From contig JAKVCD010000018.1 of NCBI GenBank assembly GCA_022446815.1, forward strand, positions 121,411-185,410: a stretch of 64,000 nucleotides of DNA, written 5' to 3'. The translations under genes were made by a program, and so were the position numbers. The DNA is from Planctomycetota bacterium. GTDB taxonomy: Bacteria > Planctomycetota > UBA1135 > GCA-002686595. The notes beneath the pieces are model-generated. The model saw only the letters and a program-made list of their open reading frames with translations, did not search any database and had not been told where the DNA came from. This document shows positions 8,649 through 16,628 of the stretch, piece by piece; the stretch's first letter is position 1, and each line of letters begins with the position of its first letter.

Positions 8649-10054
8649 TAGAGGTAGCCGAGGGCTTCTAGGGCGTCCGCTTCAGAGGAATCGGAGAAAG
8701 TGGGCGCGACCTCTGCCGCCCGCGGGGCGAGGCCGTGGGTAGCACAGTACTCACGATAATCTTCGAGGACCGCTCTGAGCTGTGACTTTGAGACTCGGCT
8801 CATCATGCCGAGAGAGGTCTGCTCTCCGGGGTCGTTCTTCAGGTCGAAGAGGAGCTCGATGGGGGAGTCGCTGAACAGGCTCGGGAGCTCGACCTCTCCT
8901 GCGGCGGCAGCGCGGACTGTCTCGATGTAGCTGGCGGAGATGGCTTGTCGTTCGCTCGGTTCGTACAGGCGATCGGCGCGAATGAACTTCACGTCTCGAG
9001 TGACGACGGCGCGCATCACGCAGCGCTCACGGATCACCAACTCTGCGAGGGTCTCACGCTCTCCGAGTTCAGCGGGCGCCCCTCTCAAGACGAGCGGGTC
9101 TCCGTCGAAGCCGATGCCGCGGCCTGAGAAGCTTCGGAGCTCAGCTAAGCTCGGAGCGACGTCTACCAGGCTGACGTTTTGGGTATCCACCGCAGGCGAG
9201 ATCGCCCCCGGGGCGTGGAAGAGGAGCGGGACGCGGAGGGCCTCCTCGTGCAGCGTCCAGGAGTGGCCGACATAGCCGTGCTCAAGGAACTCCTCACCGC
9301 AGGTAGAGGTGAAGACGATGAGCGTCTCGTTCGGGTTGGCGCGCGCGTTGATTGTCTCTAAGAGCGCGGCCACCGCGGCGTCCACCGCCGCGATCTCAGC
9401 ACGGTAGGCTGAACGGAGGGCCTCGAGCTCTGCTTCAGTGCAGCGCTCCTCTCCGGTCGCGCCTGCTGCGATCCTCCCGCGGATATCGGCGAAGCTCACA
9501 GCGGGGGCCTCAGCGCCGACGTGAGGCTCATGCGGGTCTGCGAAGTGAACGTGTAAGAAGCAGGGGCGCTCGCCGGCGTCCTCAAGAACCTCGCTCGCGC
9601 GCGCGGCGACCTCGCTGGTAGACCAGACCTCGCCGGGCCGCGCGACTTGGATGTCCTGATAGCCGCGCAGGAAGCCCTCGCCGCTTAGCAGAGGTTGGCT
9701 GGACACGAGCCCCGTAACGAGCTGGGCTTTTGAGAAGGACTCAGCGAGCGTCTCTGCCTCAGCCGAGGGCGAGGCCTCTAGGAGCCCAATGCTGCCGCCG
9801 CGAGTGGGGAGGAGCCCAGTCAGAAGCGCTGCCGCAGACTGGAGCGGATGTGAAGAGTTGGCGCGGGCGTTGGTGAAGGAGAGCCCCTCCGCGGCGAGGC
9901 GCGCGAGCGTCGGAGTGAGTTCACTGTCGAGGTGGTCTTGGCGGAGCGCGTCTACAGTGATGAGGATGACGTCACCAGAGAGCTCGGGCGAGCGCTCTGC
10001 GCAGCTCCCAAAGCTGAAGAGGGCTGCGACTCCTAGCGTGAGCGCAGGTCTCAT
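8648..10054 (-). CDS. Sulfatase-family lipoprotein with altered formylglycine motif
   Basis: A 468-residue alkaline-phosphatase-superfamily sulfatase with a lipoprotein signal (FSFGSC, Cys18). The N-terminal metal-binding strand is ILITVDALRQDHLD (Asp35, Asp40). The position of the sulfatase signature C/S-x-P-x-R reads S68-H-P-L-Q72, followed by the usual SAAALLTG, so the motif Arg is replaced by Gln. FCADPHEPH-like and GEEFLEHGYVGHSW segments further on fit the metal-site and substrate regions. In known type I sulfatases the Cys or Ser becomes formylglycine, and the motif Arg matters for activation and catalysis; activity of this protein as a sulfatase is therefore open. It is the first gene of a two-gene unit with the arylsulfotransferase. 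Confidence 0.8.
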   Translation of the reverse strand: MRPALTLGVAALFSFGSCAERSPELSGDVILITVDALRQDHLDSELTPTLARLAAEGLSFTNARANSSHPLQSAAALLTGLLPTRGGSIGLLEASPSAEAETLAESFSKAQLVTGLVSSQPLLSGEGFLRGYQDIQVARPGEVWSTSEVAARASEVLEDAGERPCFLHVHFADPHEPHVGAEAPAVSFADIRGRIAAGATGEERCTEAELEALRSAYRAEIAAVDAAVAALLETINARANPNETLIVFTSTCGEEFLEHGYVGHSWTLHEEALRVPLLFHAPGAISPAVDTQNVSLVDVAPSLAELRSFSGRGIGFDGDPLVLRGAPAELGERETLAELVIRERCVMRAVVTRDVKFIRADRLYEPSERQAISASYIETVRAAAAGEVELPSLFSDSPIELLFDLKNDPGEQTSLGMMSRVSKSQLRAVLEDYREYCATHGLAPRAAEVAPTFSDSSEADALEALGYL

Positions 10055-10243
10055 TGCTCGCGCTCCATGTCGGACTGACCTCCGGCTCGCGGAGGAGTGG
10101 TCGCCGCTTGGCGGAGAGGCTCGGCAGTTGCCTTGCGTCTCGGGATGTGGAGTGAAGGGTTGAGGAGCGACGTGTGCATGGCGACTCAGATGCTACGGAT
10201 CGATCTTATCTCAACTATTTCGACAGCAGTGGAAGCGTTGAAG

Positions 10244-12625
10244 TCAGGGGCAGAGCGTGGCGCTGAGCGCGTCTGAGAGGTTGAAGCCAGCGGCGCCAGC
10301 GGCGGGGTCCCGGTACCAGCACTGCACGCGGAGGGTGTCGCCAGGACCGGAGCCGGCAAGCGGGGATGTGTTGAAGTCGATGCCTCTCTGCGCGTCCCCT
10401 GCGGCGTCAGCGAAGATCGCAGGATTGAGGCGCGTCAAGCTTCCGCCCACACAGCGGTTCCCGTCACCGAAGGGGACGCTCACCTCGTTGGGGCCGTAGA
10501 AGAAGAGGCCGGGCTGGTTGGCAGGGAGTCCGGAGGCGAGGAGGGCGGCCGTGTTGGCCGAGACGCTCGTCGAGCCGCTCCAGTCGATCAGGGCTGGGGC
10601 GCCGGAAGAGTTGTTGGTGGCCTTGCAATAGCGCGTCACGCCGCAGGTGGAGTCGGGGGCCCAGGCGAGCATCGGCTCGTCTGGGTCGGTTGAGAAGGCG
10701 CGCCCCACCCCACAGTCCGTGAGGGCCGGGGCGCGGTCGCACACGAAGGAGAGGCTGTAGAGCGTGCCCCAAGTGACTAGGTTCGCGTTGGGGTTGAGGT
10801 CAAGTGGGGCGGCACGCCACTCGATGCCGCTGGCGTCTCTAGAGAAGGCCCATGGCGTGCTCTCTTGAGGGTCGCCAGAGTGGTGGGGGGCTCCATGGAA
10901 GGAGTCCTCGGTGACGGCCGCAGAGAGGTCCACTGGGACACGGAGTCCGCCGAGACCGGTCGCGTGATTCATGTTGTAGACAACATAGTCGTATCGCCAT
11001 GTACCGTCGCCGTTGTCCCGCGTGCCGCTGGCGAGGAAGACGCGGCCCTTCTCGGCGAAGTCTCGGATCTCGACGTGGACGCCGGGTTGCGCAGCAGCCC
11101 AAGCCATAACGGCCGGCTCTGTCACTTGGGTCGACCCGACAAAGGAGAGCGTCAGGTTTGATCCTCCTGAGACAGCGACCTCGCGGTAGGAGACATTGTT
11201 GAACTGGTTCCCGAAGGCCGTCTCCTCGGGGTGCACGTACTGACCCTCGACGAAGTAGCGCGCACCCTCGTTGCTCTCAGGCTGCATGTCTTCCACGGGG
11301 ACCTGAATGCGCTTGTAGAGGGCGTCTCCGCTCTGCCCTGCGGTCGTGAAGGGGTAAGGGAAGTCGCCTGAGAAGGGGTCGACCTCCCAGCGTGGACCGA
11401 GTCCGCTCTGTGCGCCGTTCGTCTGTGCGCCGTAAGGGTCTGAGCAGCCCACCCCTAGGATCGTGCCGGTGCCGGGGTCTTCGCACTCACAGCAGTAGTC
11501 TTGGGCGAGCGCTAGGTAGCCGTGCTTCAGCCAGCTCATCCCGAGCTGCTCGAATCGCCCGTCCTTGAGGCGGTAGAGGTTCTGGCCGATCACAGGGTGC
11601 TGGTTGTTGCCTGCGATCCAGATGACGCCTTGGTCACCCCAGTTGCAGGAGACCGTGCCGACGGAGTAGGAGAGCATCCCGTCTTGCTCACCAAAATAAG
11701 CGGTCTGATGCAGGTCTCCGACGACGATGTCAGGGCCGACGTTCGGGTTCGAGCAGCTGTCTTCGACCCCGCTCGTGACTGCGATCGAGCCCGGACCAGG
11801 CGTCGTACCAGGATAGTTGCCGATCCTGAGCCAGTAGGTGTTCCCCGCGACCGCGCTGAAGACGATCTTCGAGCGCAGGTCGCAAGAGTCGTCGATGCAA
11901 GCGATCGCTGGACCTCCTTCACATGGCGCGCCGTCATAGACTCCGAGCATGGTGTCGTAGCCAGAGAGGCCGCAGGTAGAGATCTCGACCGGCGCGGTCT
12001 GTCCTGCGGTCCAAGCGAACCAGACATCGTCCGCCATAGAGGGTCCGCTCGGGCATGTCGCGTAGGCCGAGCTGTCCGTGGTGGCGAGGGTGTTGTCGTA
12101 GGGGAAGATCCCGTCACCAGTGATGACCTCTGCGCTCAGGCAATCATCATTTGTGGCTGTCGGGCTGGTGTTGATTGAGATCTCGCCTGGCCCTCCAGAA
12201 GCGTTTGGGAAGGTGCCGACGCGGAGAGCGTAGACCTCGCCTGCGGTCGCGCTGAAGTGGATGACAGAGCGCAGCCCGCAGCTGTCGTCGTTGCAGTCGA
12301 GCGGAGCCCCCGAGGGGCAGCCTGCGCCTGAATAAGCAGCGAGCATGGTGTCGACCTCGGAGAGGCCGCAGGTGCTCACGGTCACAGAGCCGCTGGCACT
12401 AGCCGTCCAGTCAAACCAGACGTCGTTCGCCACTTGGTCTCCTGCTGAGGTCGAACAGAGCGAGGAGCCGGGCCCGTCCGTGTCAGCTGAAGAGTTATCG
12501 AAGGCGTAGGTCCCGTCCCCGATGATGGCCTCAGCTGTAGAGCAAGAGTCGCTCCCTTGGGCATACAGGGTCTCCGCGAGGAGAGCGGCGGCGGCGATTC
12601 CTAGGGAGAGCTTCAAGGGAGACAT
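10244..12625 (-). CDS. Large Cys-rich secreted protein with two pre-peptidase-like repeats
   Basis: I do not recognise a function for this 793-residue protein. It has a signal peptide (LSLGIAAAALLAETLYAQ). Residues about 25-155 and 160-290 are two homologous beta-sandwich repeats (DSCSTAEAIIGDGTYAFDN and DDCLSAEVITGDGIFPYDN; each with NDVWFDWTA-like and STCGLSEVDTML-like motifs) that resemble bacterial pre-peptidase C-terminal domains. The remainder is rich in paired cysteines, including YCCECEDPGTG, suggesting an oxidised extracellular protein. The C-terminus carries a compact stretch (LRVQCWYRDP, AGFNLSDALSATLCP) that looks like a separate terminal module and could be an anchoring or sorting region. 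It stands alone between a sulfatase operon and the divergent sugar operon. Confidence 0.7.
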   Translation of the reverse strand: MSPLKLSLGIAAAALLAETLYAQGSDSCSTAEAIIGDGTYAFDNSSADTDGPGSSLCSTSAGDQVANDVWFDWTASASGSVTVSTCGLSEVDTMLAAYSGAGCPSGAPLDCNDDSCGLRSVIHFSATAGEVYALRVGTFPNASGGPGEISINTSPTATNDDCLSAEVITGDGIFPYDNTLATTDSSAYATCPSGPSMADDVWFAWTAGQTAPVEISTCGLSGYDTMLGVYDGAPCEGGPAIACIDDSCDLRSKIVFSAVAGNTYWLRIGNYPGTTPGPGSIAVTSGVEDSCSNPNVGPDIVVGDLHQTAYFGEQDGMLSYSVGTVSCNWGDQGVIWIAGNNQHPVIGQNLYRLKDGRFEQLGMSWLKHGYLALAQDYCCECEDPGTGTILGVGCSDPYGAQTNGAQSGLGPRWEVDPFSGDFPYPFTTAGQSGDALYKRIQVPVEDMQPESNEGARYFVEGQYVHPEETAFGNQFNNVSYREVAVSGGSNLTLSFVGSTQVTEPAVMAWAAAQPGVHVEIRDFAEKGRVFLASGTRDNGDGTWRYDYVVYNMNHATGLGGLRVPVDLSAAVTEDSFHGAPHHSGDPQESTPWAFSRDASGIEWRAAPLDLNPNANLVTWGTLYSLSFVCDRAPALTDCGVGRAFSTDPDEPMLAWAPDSTCGVTRYCKATNNSSGAPALIDWSGSTSVSANTAALLASGLPANQPGLFFYGPNEVSVPFGDGNRCVGGSLTRLNPAIFADAAGDAQRGIDFNTSPLAGSGPGDTLRVQCWYRDPAAGAAGFNLSDALSATLCP

Positions 12626-12683
12626 AGCTCTATGGTGACCTCCGAGGGCATATTCGGATAGTCCTCAGCGAACATGCGGCGCT

Positions 12684-12690
12684 AAGGAGG
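12684..12690 (+). promoter_or_regulatory. Strong Shine-Dalgarno before the SDR gene
   Basis: AAGGAGG lies 6 bp before the ATG at 12697. Because the alternative ATG at 12766 has no purine-rich box of this quality, this site argues for the longer product with a 23-residue N-terminal extension. Confidence 0.6.
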
Positions 12691-12696
12691 AGATGG

Positions 12697-13533
12697 ATGG
12701 CTCCCACGACTCTGCATGCCTTATCAGTGATCTCGTACGATGAGGGCCGAAACCCAGCGAGCACCATGACAGATCAAGAAACACACTTTGACCTCACCGG
12801 ACGAGTTACCGTCATCACGGGCGGGGCTCGCGGCATCGGCTTGGCCATCAGCGAGCGCTTCGCGCGCGCGGGCGCCTCGGTCGCGGTCGTTGACAGGGAC
12901 GAGGTAGCGTGTGAAGAGGCTGCCGCTAAGCTGCGCGGCCTCGGCGCCGCGGCGATCGCTTGCAGCATCGACGTCACCAAGGAGGGCGAGGTGGAGGAGA
13001 TGACGCAGCGGGTCGTCGCAGAGCTGGGCGGCTATGACGTCCTCGTCTGCTCCGCTGGCATCGTCGGCCGCAACGCCTTCGCCTGGGAGACGAGCGCTGA
13101 GGAGTGGCGTGAGGTCCTCGACATCAACCTCACCGGCGTCTGGCTCTGCAACAAGCACGCGCTAACCGTCATGCGAGCGTCGGACTACGGCCGGATCGTG
13201 AACATCGCTTCGATCGCAGGTAAGGAGGGTAACCCCAAGCTGGGTCCTTACTCGGCGTCGAAGGCGGGCGTGATCGGTATGACGAAGTCGCTGGCTAAGG
13301 AGGTCGCGGATACGGGGATTCGTATTCACTCTGTGGCTCCAGCGGTCATCCACACTCCGATGCTAGATCAGGTCAATCAGGAGACGATCGACTACATGGT
13401 CTCAAAGATCCCTGTCGGTCGGACCGGCATGCCTGACGAGGTCGCGGCGCTCGTGCATTACCTCTCGAGCGAGGAGGCGAGCTTTACGACGGGCGCCTGC
13501 TTCGACATCTCGGGCGGCCGCGCGACGTATTGA
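12697..13533 (+). CDS. Short-chain dehydrogenase/reductase (SDR)
   Basis: A 278-residue classical SDR that would oxidise or reduce a hydroxyl or keto group with NAD(P). It shows the nucleotide-binding TGGARGIG, an acidic Asp at the end of beta-2 (VVDRD, suggesting NAD preference), CSAGI in place of NNAG, and the catalytic Ser and Y-x3-K (IASIAGK and YSASKAG). SDRs of this type usually have about 255 residues; starting at the internal ATG at 12766 would give 255 residues, but the strong Shine-Dalgarno sits before 12697. The extension is rich in polar residues and is not a signal peptide. It is the first gene of an operon with two TIM-barrel isomerases and a Gfo/Idh dehydrogenase, which points to catabolism of an unusual sugar or polyol. 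Confidence 0.85.
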   Translation: MAPTTLHALSVISYDEGRNPASTMTDQETHFDLTGRVTVITGGARGIGLAISERFARAGASVAVVDRDEVACEEAAAKLRGLGAAAIACSIDVTKEGEVEEMTQRVVAELGGYDVLVCSAGIVGRNAFAWETSAEEWREVLDINLTGVWLCNKHALTVMRASDYGRIVNIASIAGKEGNPKLGPYSASKAGVIGMTKSLAKEVADTGIRIHSVAPAVIHTPMLDQVNQETIDYMVSKIPVGRTGMPDEVAALVHYLSSEEASFTTGACFDISGGRATY

Positions 13534-13593
13534 ACACTGCCCTGGGGCACGGCCTCGGGGACCCCACACCACACCCACAAGGAGGAGCGCGCC

Positions 13594-14502
13594 ATGAAGA
13601 GGATCTCGATCGGCTCTTGGGCTTACACCATCGGCCCCTATGAGAAGGACCCTGTCGACTTCGACACGGTCTGCACCAAGCTCGTTGAGCTCGGCTTTGA
13701 CGGCGTCGAGTTGGGAGGGTTTCCTCCGCACCCGAACCCTGACGACACAGATCAGGCTGGCCGGGAGGAGGTCGTCGAGAAGATGAAGGGCTGGGGCCTC
13801 TCCTTCAGCGGCCTCGCCGCGAATCTGTGGGGCGAGGAGCTCATCAACACGGATGACCAGACGAAGTACATCGAGGAGTTCACGAAGAACTGCAGGTTCT
13901 GTAACGACCTCGGTATTCAGGGGGTCCGCGTTGACTCGGTGCAGCCCCCGACGATCTTCGGAGATGTCGATGAGGCCACCGCCTTTGAGCGAGTCACCAC
14001 GACATGGCGGCGCTGCGCTGAGATCGCCGCCGACTACGGGCTCTATGTGACCTGGGAGTTCGAGCCGGGCTTCGCCTTCAACAAGCCCTCAGATATCACG
14101 CGCGTCCTCGACGCTGTCCCGAATGACAACTTCGGCGTCCTCTACGACACCAGTCACGGTCACATGTGCGCGGTCGTTGGCGCGCGGCATCCCGGAGAGC
14201 GAGAGACCCTCGCTGGGGGGCAGCTCGAGCTGATCGAGAAGCTCAGCGGTCGGATCAACCATGTCCACCTCATCGACTCAGACGACACATGCCACAAAGA
14301 CGCTGACGGAAACGACGAGACCTCGATGCACCTGCCCTTCGGGGACGGCGTGGTTGACTTCGATCCGATCGTTGACCGCCTCTTCCAAGAGGATATCGGT
14401 CACGACTGGTGGACCATCGACCTCTGCTTCTGGCCCGACGCTTGGAGCGCGACAGAGCAGTGCAAGAGGTCGATTGACAGCTTCGTCGCCCAGCGCGCCT
14501 AG
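13594..14502 (+). CDS. Sugar phosphate isomerase/epimerase-like TIM-barrel protein
   Basis: This 302-residue protein belongs to the AP-endonuclease-2/xylose-isomerase-like TIM-barrel family, which includes keto-sugar isomerases and epimerases. Supporting motifs are LVELGFDGVELGGF near the N-terminus, YGLYVTWEFEPGF (metal-ligand Glu strand), FGVLYDTSHGH (Asp/His strand) and RINHVHLIDSDD (His strand), with the C-terminal Trp/Asp-rich WWTIDLCFWPD where family members have their last ligand Glu. The start has a good ribosome-binding site (AAGGAGG at 13579-13585). It is second in the sugar operon, and the C-terminal deviation from the usual Glu strand means the reaction cannot be stated. Confidence 0.8.
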   Translation: MKRISIGSWAYTIGPYEKDPVDFDTVCTKLVELGFDGVELGGFPPHPNPDDTDQAGREEVVEKMKGWGLSFSGLAANLWGEELINTDDQTKYIEEFTKNCRFCNDLGIQGVRVDSVQPPTIFGDVDEATAFERVTTTWRRCAEIAADYGLYVTWEFEPGFAFNKPSDITRVLDAVPNDNFGVLYDTSHGHMCAVVGARHPGERETLAGGQLELIEKLSGRINHVHLIDSDDTCHKDADGNDETSMHLPFGDGVVDFDPIVDRLFQEDIGHDWWTIDLCFWPDAWSATEQCKRSIDSFVAQRA

Positions 14503-14523
14503 CGCTCCTCAGGAGGAAGAGAG

Positions 14524-15696
14524 ATGTCTAAGAGCCTGAACGTTGCCATGATCGGTTACGGCTTTATGGGGAAGGCGCACTCCAACGCTTACCGCAAGGT
14601 GGGGAGCTTCTTCCCGCACCTTGAGCACCGACCGAACCTCAAGTGCCTCTGCGCGCGAGACGCGGCGAAGGCCGCCGCGTTCGCCGAGACTTGGGGATAT
14701 GAGTCTGTGGAGACCGACTGGAGGAAGGTCATAGAGCGCGAGGATGTCGATCTCGTGGACATCTGCTCCCCGAACGACTCACACCTAGAGATCGCCGTGG
14801 CTGCGGCGAAGGCAGGCAAGATGGTCGCGTGCGAGAAGCCGCTCGCGATGAACGTCGCTGAGGCAGAGGAGATGACCGCTGCCGTGGAGGAGGCCGGCGT
14901 CCCCAACATGGTGTGGTTTAACTACCGGCGGGTGCCAGCGATCTCGCTGGCCCGCCAGGTCGTAGAGGAGGGCCGTATCGGCAGGCCCTTCCACTACCGC
15001 GCGACCTATCTCCAGGACTGGACGATCGCAGAGGATGTCCCGCAGGGAGGCGCGGCGCTCTGGCGTCTAGACGTCGACGTCGCTGGCTCAGGGGTCACGG
15101 GGGACCTGCTCGCTCACTCCATCGACACCGCGATGTGGTTGAACGGACCCATCACCAAAGTGGTGGCAGACACTGAGACCTTTGTGAAGGAGCGCGTTCA
15201 TCAGGAGACTGGCTCGGTCCAGCCTGTCGGCATCGATGACGCCTGTATGTTCCTCGCGCGCTTCGCGAATGGCTCGATGGGGACCTTTGAGTCGACGCGC
15301 TACGCCCGCGGTCGAAAGAACTACAACACCTTTGAGCTGAACGGGGCTGACGGGTCCGTCAAGTTTGACTTAGAGGATCCGCAGTACCTCGACTACTTCG
15401 AGTACACCCAGCTTCAGTCGGGTAAGAAGGTCGAAGACCATCTGACCGGCTGGCGTAGAGTGCACGTGACGAACTCTGAGCACCCCTATATGGACAAGTG
15501 GTGGGTGCCCGGGTGCACGGTCGGCTATGAGCACACCTTCATTCATGCGCTCGCAGACTTCATCGAGGGTCTCGAGAGCGGAGAGCCTGCGCAGCCGGAC
15601 TTCCGGAACGCGCTCCAGACTCAGCGGGTCTGCGACGCGGTGCTCGAGTCCGCCCAATCTGGTGGGTGGGTAGACACAGGGGTCGAGCTCTCGTGA
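14524..15696 (+). CDS. Gfo/Idh/MocA family oxidoreductase
   Basis: A 390-residue NAD(P)-dependent dehydrogenase of the glucose-fructose oxidoreductase/inositol dehydrogenase family. The N-terminal Rossmann motif is [15 protein letters not shown], the family signature E-K-P is in [14 protein letters not shown], and a C-terminal alpha/beta domain follows ([21 protein letters not shown], then a [14 protein letters not shown] sheet strand). Members oxidise a ring hydroxyl of sugars or inositols, often at C2 or C3. A ribosome-binding site AGGAGG precedes the ATG. It is followed by an overlapping GTG start of the epimerase gene (GTGA at 15693), and together with the SDR supplies two redox steps of one pathway. 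Confidence 0.88.
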   Translation: MSKSLNVAMIGYGFMGKAHSNAYRKVGSFFPHLEHRPNLKCLCARDAAKAAAFAETWGYESVETDWRKVIEREDVDLVDICSPNDSHLEIAVAAAKAGKMVACEKPLAMNVAEAEEMTAAVEEAGVPNMVWFNYRRVPAISLARQVVEEGRIGRPFHYRATYLQDWTIAEDVPQGGAALWRLDVDVAGSGVTGDLLAHSIDTAMWLNGPITKVVADTETFVKERVHQETGSVQPVGIDDACMFLARFANGSMGTFESTRYARGRKNYNTFELNGADGSVKFDLEDPQYLDYFEYTQLQSGKKVEDHLTGWRRVHVTNSEHPYMDKWWVPGCTVGYEHTFIHALADFIEGLESGEPAQPDFRNALQTQRVCDAVLESAQSGGWVDTGVELS

Positions 15697-16535
15697 AGGT
15701 CGGGATGAACATGCTCCTTTGGACGACGGACGTCCATGAGGAGCACTACCCACTCATGGCTGAGCTGAAGGCTGGCGGCTTCGACGGCGTCGAGATGACG
15801 CTCAACTCTGAGCGCGACAGCAAGCACCGCGAGGCGCTCTCTGCTGAGCTCGACCGCATTGGGCTCGAGCGGACAGCGGTCTTCGCGCCTAGCCCTGAGG
15901 CGAACCCCGTCAGCCCTGACCCGAGCGTTCGCGCTGCCGCTGTTGAGGCGCTCTTGTGGGCGGTCAGGTCAGCGGCAGAGCTCGGGAGCTCGATCCTCGC
16001 CGGTCCATTCCACACGGCCTACCCTGTCTTCAGCGGAGAGCCCGCGACGGACGACGAGCGTGCGTGGTGCGCAGAGGTCATGAGGGCTGGGGCAGAGGAG
16101 GGAGAGCGCTGCGGTGTAACCCTCACGACCGAGCTCCTGAATCGCTTCGAGTGCTACCTGTTGAACACCGTGGCAGACGGCCTCGACATGGTCGCACGCG
16201 TTGGACACCCTCGCTTTCAGCTGCACTACGACACGCATCACGCGCACATTGAAGAGCGGGACCCTGGGGCGGCGATCCGGGCTGGGGGAGGCTCGATCGG
16301 TCACGTCCACATCAGCGAGAATGACCGCGGCATCCCCGGCGCCGGTCAGGTGGCCTGGCCCGAGACCTTCAAGGCTCTCAGAGAGGTCGGCTATGACGGC
16401 TGGCTGGTGATTGAAGCCTTCTCCAGGAGCGATCCGGACTTCGCGAATGCGATCCATGTGTGGCGGGATTACGCGCCTGCTGAGGAGATCTGGAGGGAGG
16501 GTCTGCGCTTCATCCAGTCCTCCCTACGGAGCTGA
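15693..16535 (+). CDS. D-tagatose/D-psicose 3-epimerase-like sugar epimerase
   Basis: This 280-residue TIM-barrel protein matches the ketose 3-epimerase group. The four catalytic/metal positions are all recognisable: Glu in [13 protein letters not shown], Asp in [12 protein letters not shown], His in [14 protein letters not shown] and Glu in WLVIEAF. The N-terminus [13 protein letters not shown] fits family starts. GTG at 15693 is chosen because it overlaps the previous stop as GTGA; ATG at 15705 is a possible alternative. These enzymes interconvert ketoses at C3 with a divalent metal. As the last gene of the operon it is followed 6 bp later by a hairpin. Confidence 0.85.
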   Translation: MKVGMNMLLWTTDVHEEHYPLMAELKAGGFDGVEMTLNSERDSKHREALSAELDRIGLERTAVFAPSPEANPVSPDPSVRAAAVEALLWAVRSAAELGSSILAGPFHTAYPVFSGEPATDDERAWCAEVMRAGAEEGERCGVTLTTELLNRFECYLLNTVADGLDMVARVGHPRFQLHYDTHHAHIEERDPGAAIRAGGGSIGHVHISENDRGIPGAGQVAWPETFKALREVGYDGWLVIEAFSRSDPDFANAIHVWRDYAPAEEIWREGLRFIQSSLRS

Positions 16536-16541
16536 CGGCTC

Positions 16542-16559
16542 GCCGTGCTTCCACACGGC
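16542..16559 (+). terminator. Hairpin after the sugar operon
   Basis: GCCGTG-CTTCCA-CACGGC forms a perfect 6-bp stem with a 6-nt loop, starting 6 bp after the stop of the epimerase gene. There is no immediate T-run, so it may be a Rho-associated or 3'-end stabilising hairpin. Confidence 0.4.
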
Positions 16560-16591
16560 TCCCCCTCGATTGTTGGGATATGCTTTTTTCA

Positions 16592-16610
16592 CAATAGGGG
16601 AGTCCTATTG
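16592..16610. promoter_or_regulatory. Inverted repeat before sulfatase-like gene
   Basis: CAATAGG-GGAGT-CCTATTG is a perfect 7-bp inverted repeat with a 5-bp spacer, ending 18 bp before the start at 16629, next to an AT-rich tract (TGCTTTTTTCACAAT). The position suits an operator or a 5' leader hairpin; no regulator is identified. Confidence 0.35.
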
Positions 16611-16628
16611 AACCTCTCGTAGACCTCG

